Assembly: GCA_026770585.1 (NCBI GenBank)
Contig: MU646329.1
Span: 132,532-144,429, forward strand
Source: Baffinella frigidus
Lineage: Eukaryota; Cryptophyceae; Cryptomonadales; Baffinellaceae
DNA: 11,898 bases
Direction: 5' to 3'
The notes below the pieces were generated by a model. It did not search any database, had not been told where the DNA came from, and was given only the letters and a program-made list of their open reading frames with translations. A program made the position numbers and the translations under genes. Within the stretch, counting starts at the first letter, position 1, and the number at the start of each line of letters is the position of its first letter. Positions 11,509 to 11,898 of this stretch are shown piece after piece.

Positions 11509-11565
11509 ATGAGCCCACCGCGTGCACCTCCAGTCCTGGGTTTTTGGGTCTTCGGCTCTATCACC

Positions 11566-11898
11566 CTACGCCCTAAGCCCTACGCCGTGCACGCTAAACC
11601 CAACTCTAAACCCTCCGCCCTAAACCCTAAGCTCTAAACCCCCAACCATCATACCTCAACCCTAAACCCTAAACCCAAATTATGAACCCTAAACCCTAAA
11701 CCCTGAACCCTACACCCTGAGCCCCAAGCCCTAATCCCAAACCCAAAACCCCAAACCCTAACTTTCAAACCCTCAACCCTCAACCCTAAATCCTAAACCC
11801 TAAACCGCAAACAGCAAACCATCAACCCCAAACTCCAAACCCCAAACCCCAAACCCCACACCCCAAACCCCAAACCCCAACCCCCAAACCCCGCACCC
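11566..11898. repeat. CCCTAAA/AAACCCC telomere-like tract
   Basis: More than 330 bp of degenerate CCCTAAA units that grade into AAACCCC/CACCCC units at the right edge and continue beyond the window. The C-rich strand is on the plus strand, as in intron 1. Its degeneracy, and its position inside an unfinished gene, argue that it is an interstitial repeat and not a chromosome end. Confidence 0.9.

Noticed and set aside
11566-11898. True chromosome end
   Set aside because: The repeat is degenerate and lies in the middle of an unfinished gene; similar tracts occur at two other internal places.
1-11898. Transposase or reverse transcriptase gene to explain the mobile elements
   Set aside because: No frame in the window shows catalytic motifs of any transposase or polymerase; all elements seen are short and non-autonomous.

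Overview
This window looks like nuclear DNA from a eukaryotic alga with a secondary (red-lineage) plastid. It has one spliced gene with canonical GT-AG introns, a GC-rich coding sequence in a near-neutral, very repeat-rich background, and degenerate TTTAGGG/CCCTAAA tracts. The encoded N-terminus reads as a signal peptide ending Ala-Gly-Ala before Phe, followed by a Ser/Thr/Ala/Arg-rich stretch. That is the bipartite plastid-targeting style of stramenopiles, chromerids, haptophytes and peridinin-type or derived dinoflagellates. The TTTAGGG-type repeat would fit an alveolate (chromerid or dinoflagellate) better than a diatom, but the species cannot be fixed from the window. Nothing bacterial, viral or organellar was seen, and no rRNA or tRNA gene.

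Layout. Positions 1-4306 hold no recognisable gene: a 47-bp tandem pair, a GA microsatellite, a modular 42/30-bp minisatellite, several copies of a short foldback (MITE-like) element, a 185-bp dispersed repeat in two copies, TTTAGGG-like sequence, small palindromic GCTTTACAC elements, and a dispersed repeat rich in TTTAGGTCC. One copy of that last repeat ends 84 bp before the gene's ATG.

Positions 4307-11116 carry five exons, read on the plus strand, of an atypical short-chain dehydrogenase/reductase (SDR) resembling yeast Coq11 and the plant plastid protein At1g32220. The exons are 4307-4537, 4949-5105, 5959-6046, 8083-8148 and 11042-11116. They splice in frame (phases 0, 1, 2, 2, then probably 2) to about 206 residues. 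The 3' half of the gene lies beyond the window.

The introns (411, 853, 2036, 2893 bp and an open one) are packed with roughly 120-165-bp inverted-repeat elements of at least six families, minisatellites and palindromes. The most unusual feature is that pieces of the gene's own exon/intron junctions are copied inside its introns. There are extra donor-like copies of the exon 1 end (2) and of the exon 4 end (3), extra acceptor-like copies of the exon 4 start (2), and a decayed copy of exon 5 (1). Positions 11117-11898 are intron made of two foldback elements and a telomere-like CCCTAAA/AAACCCC tract.

No transposase or second gene was found, so the foldback elements would depend on enzymes encoded elsewhere.
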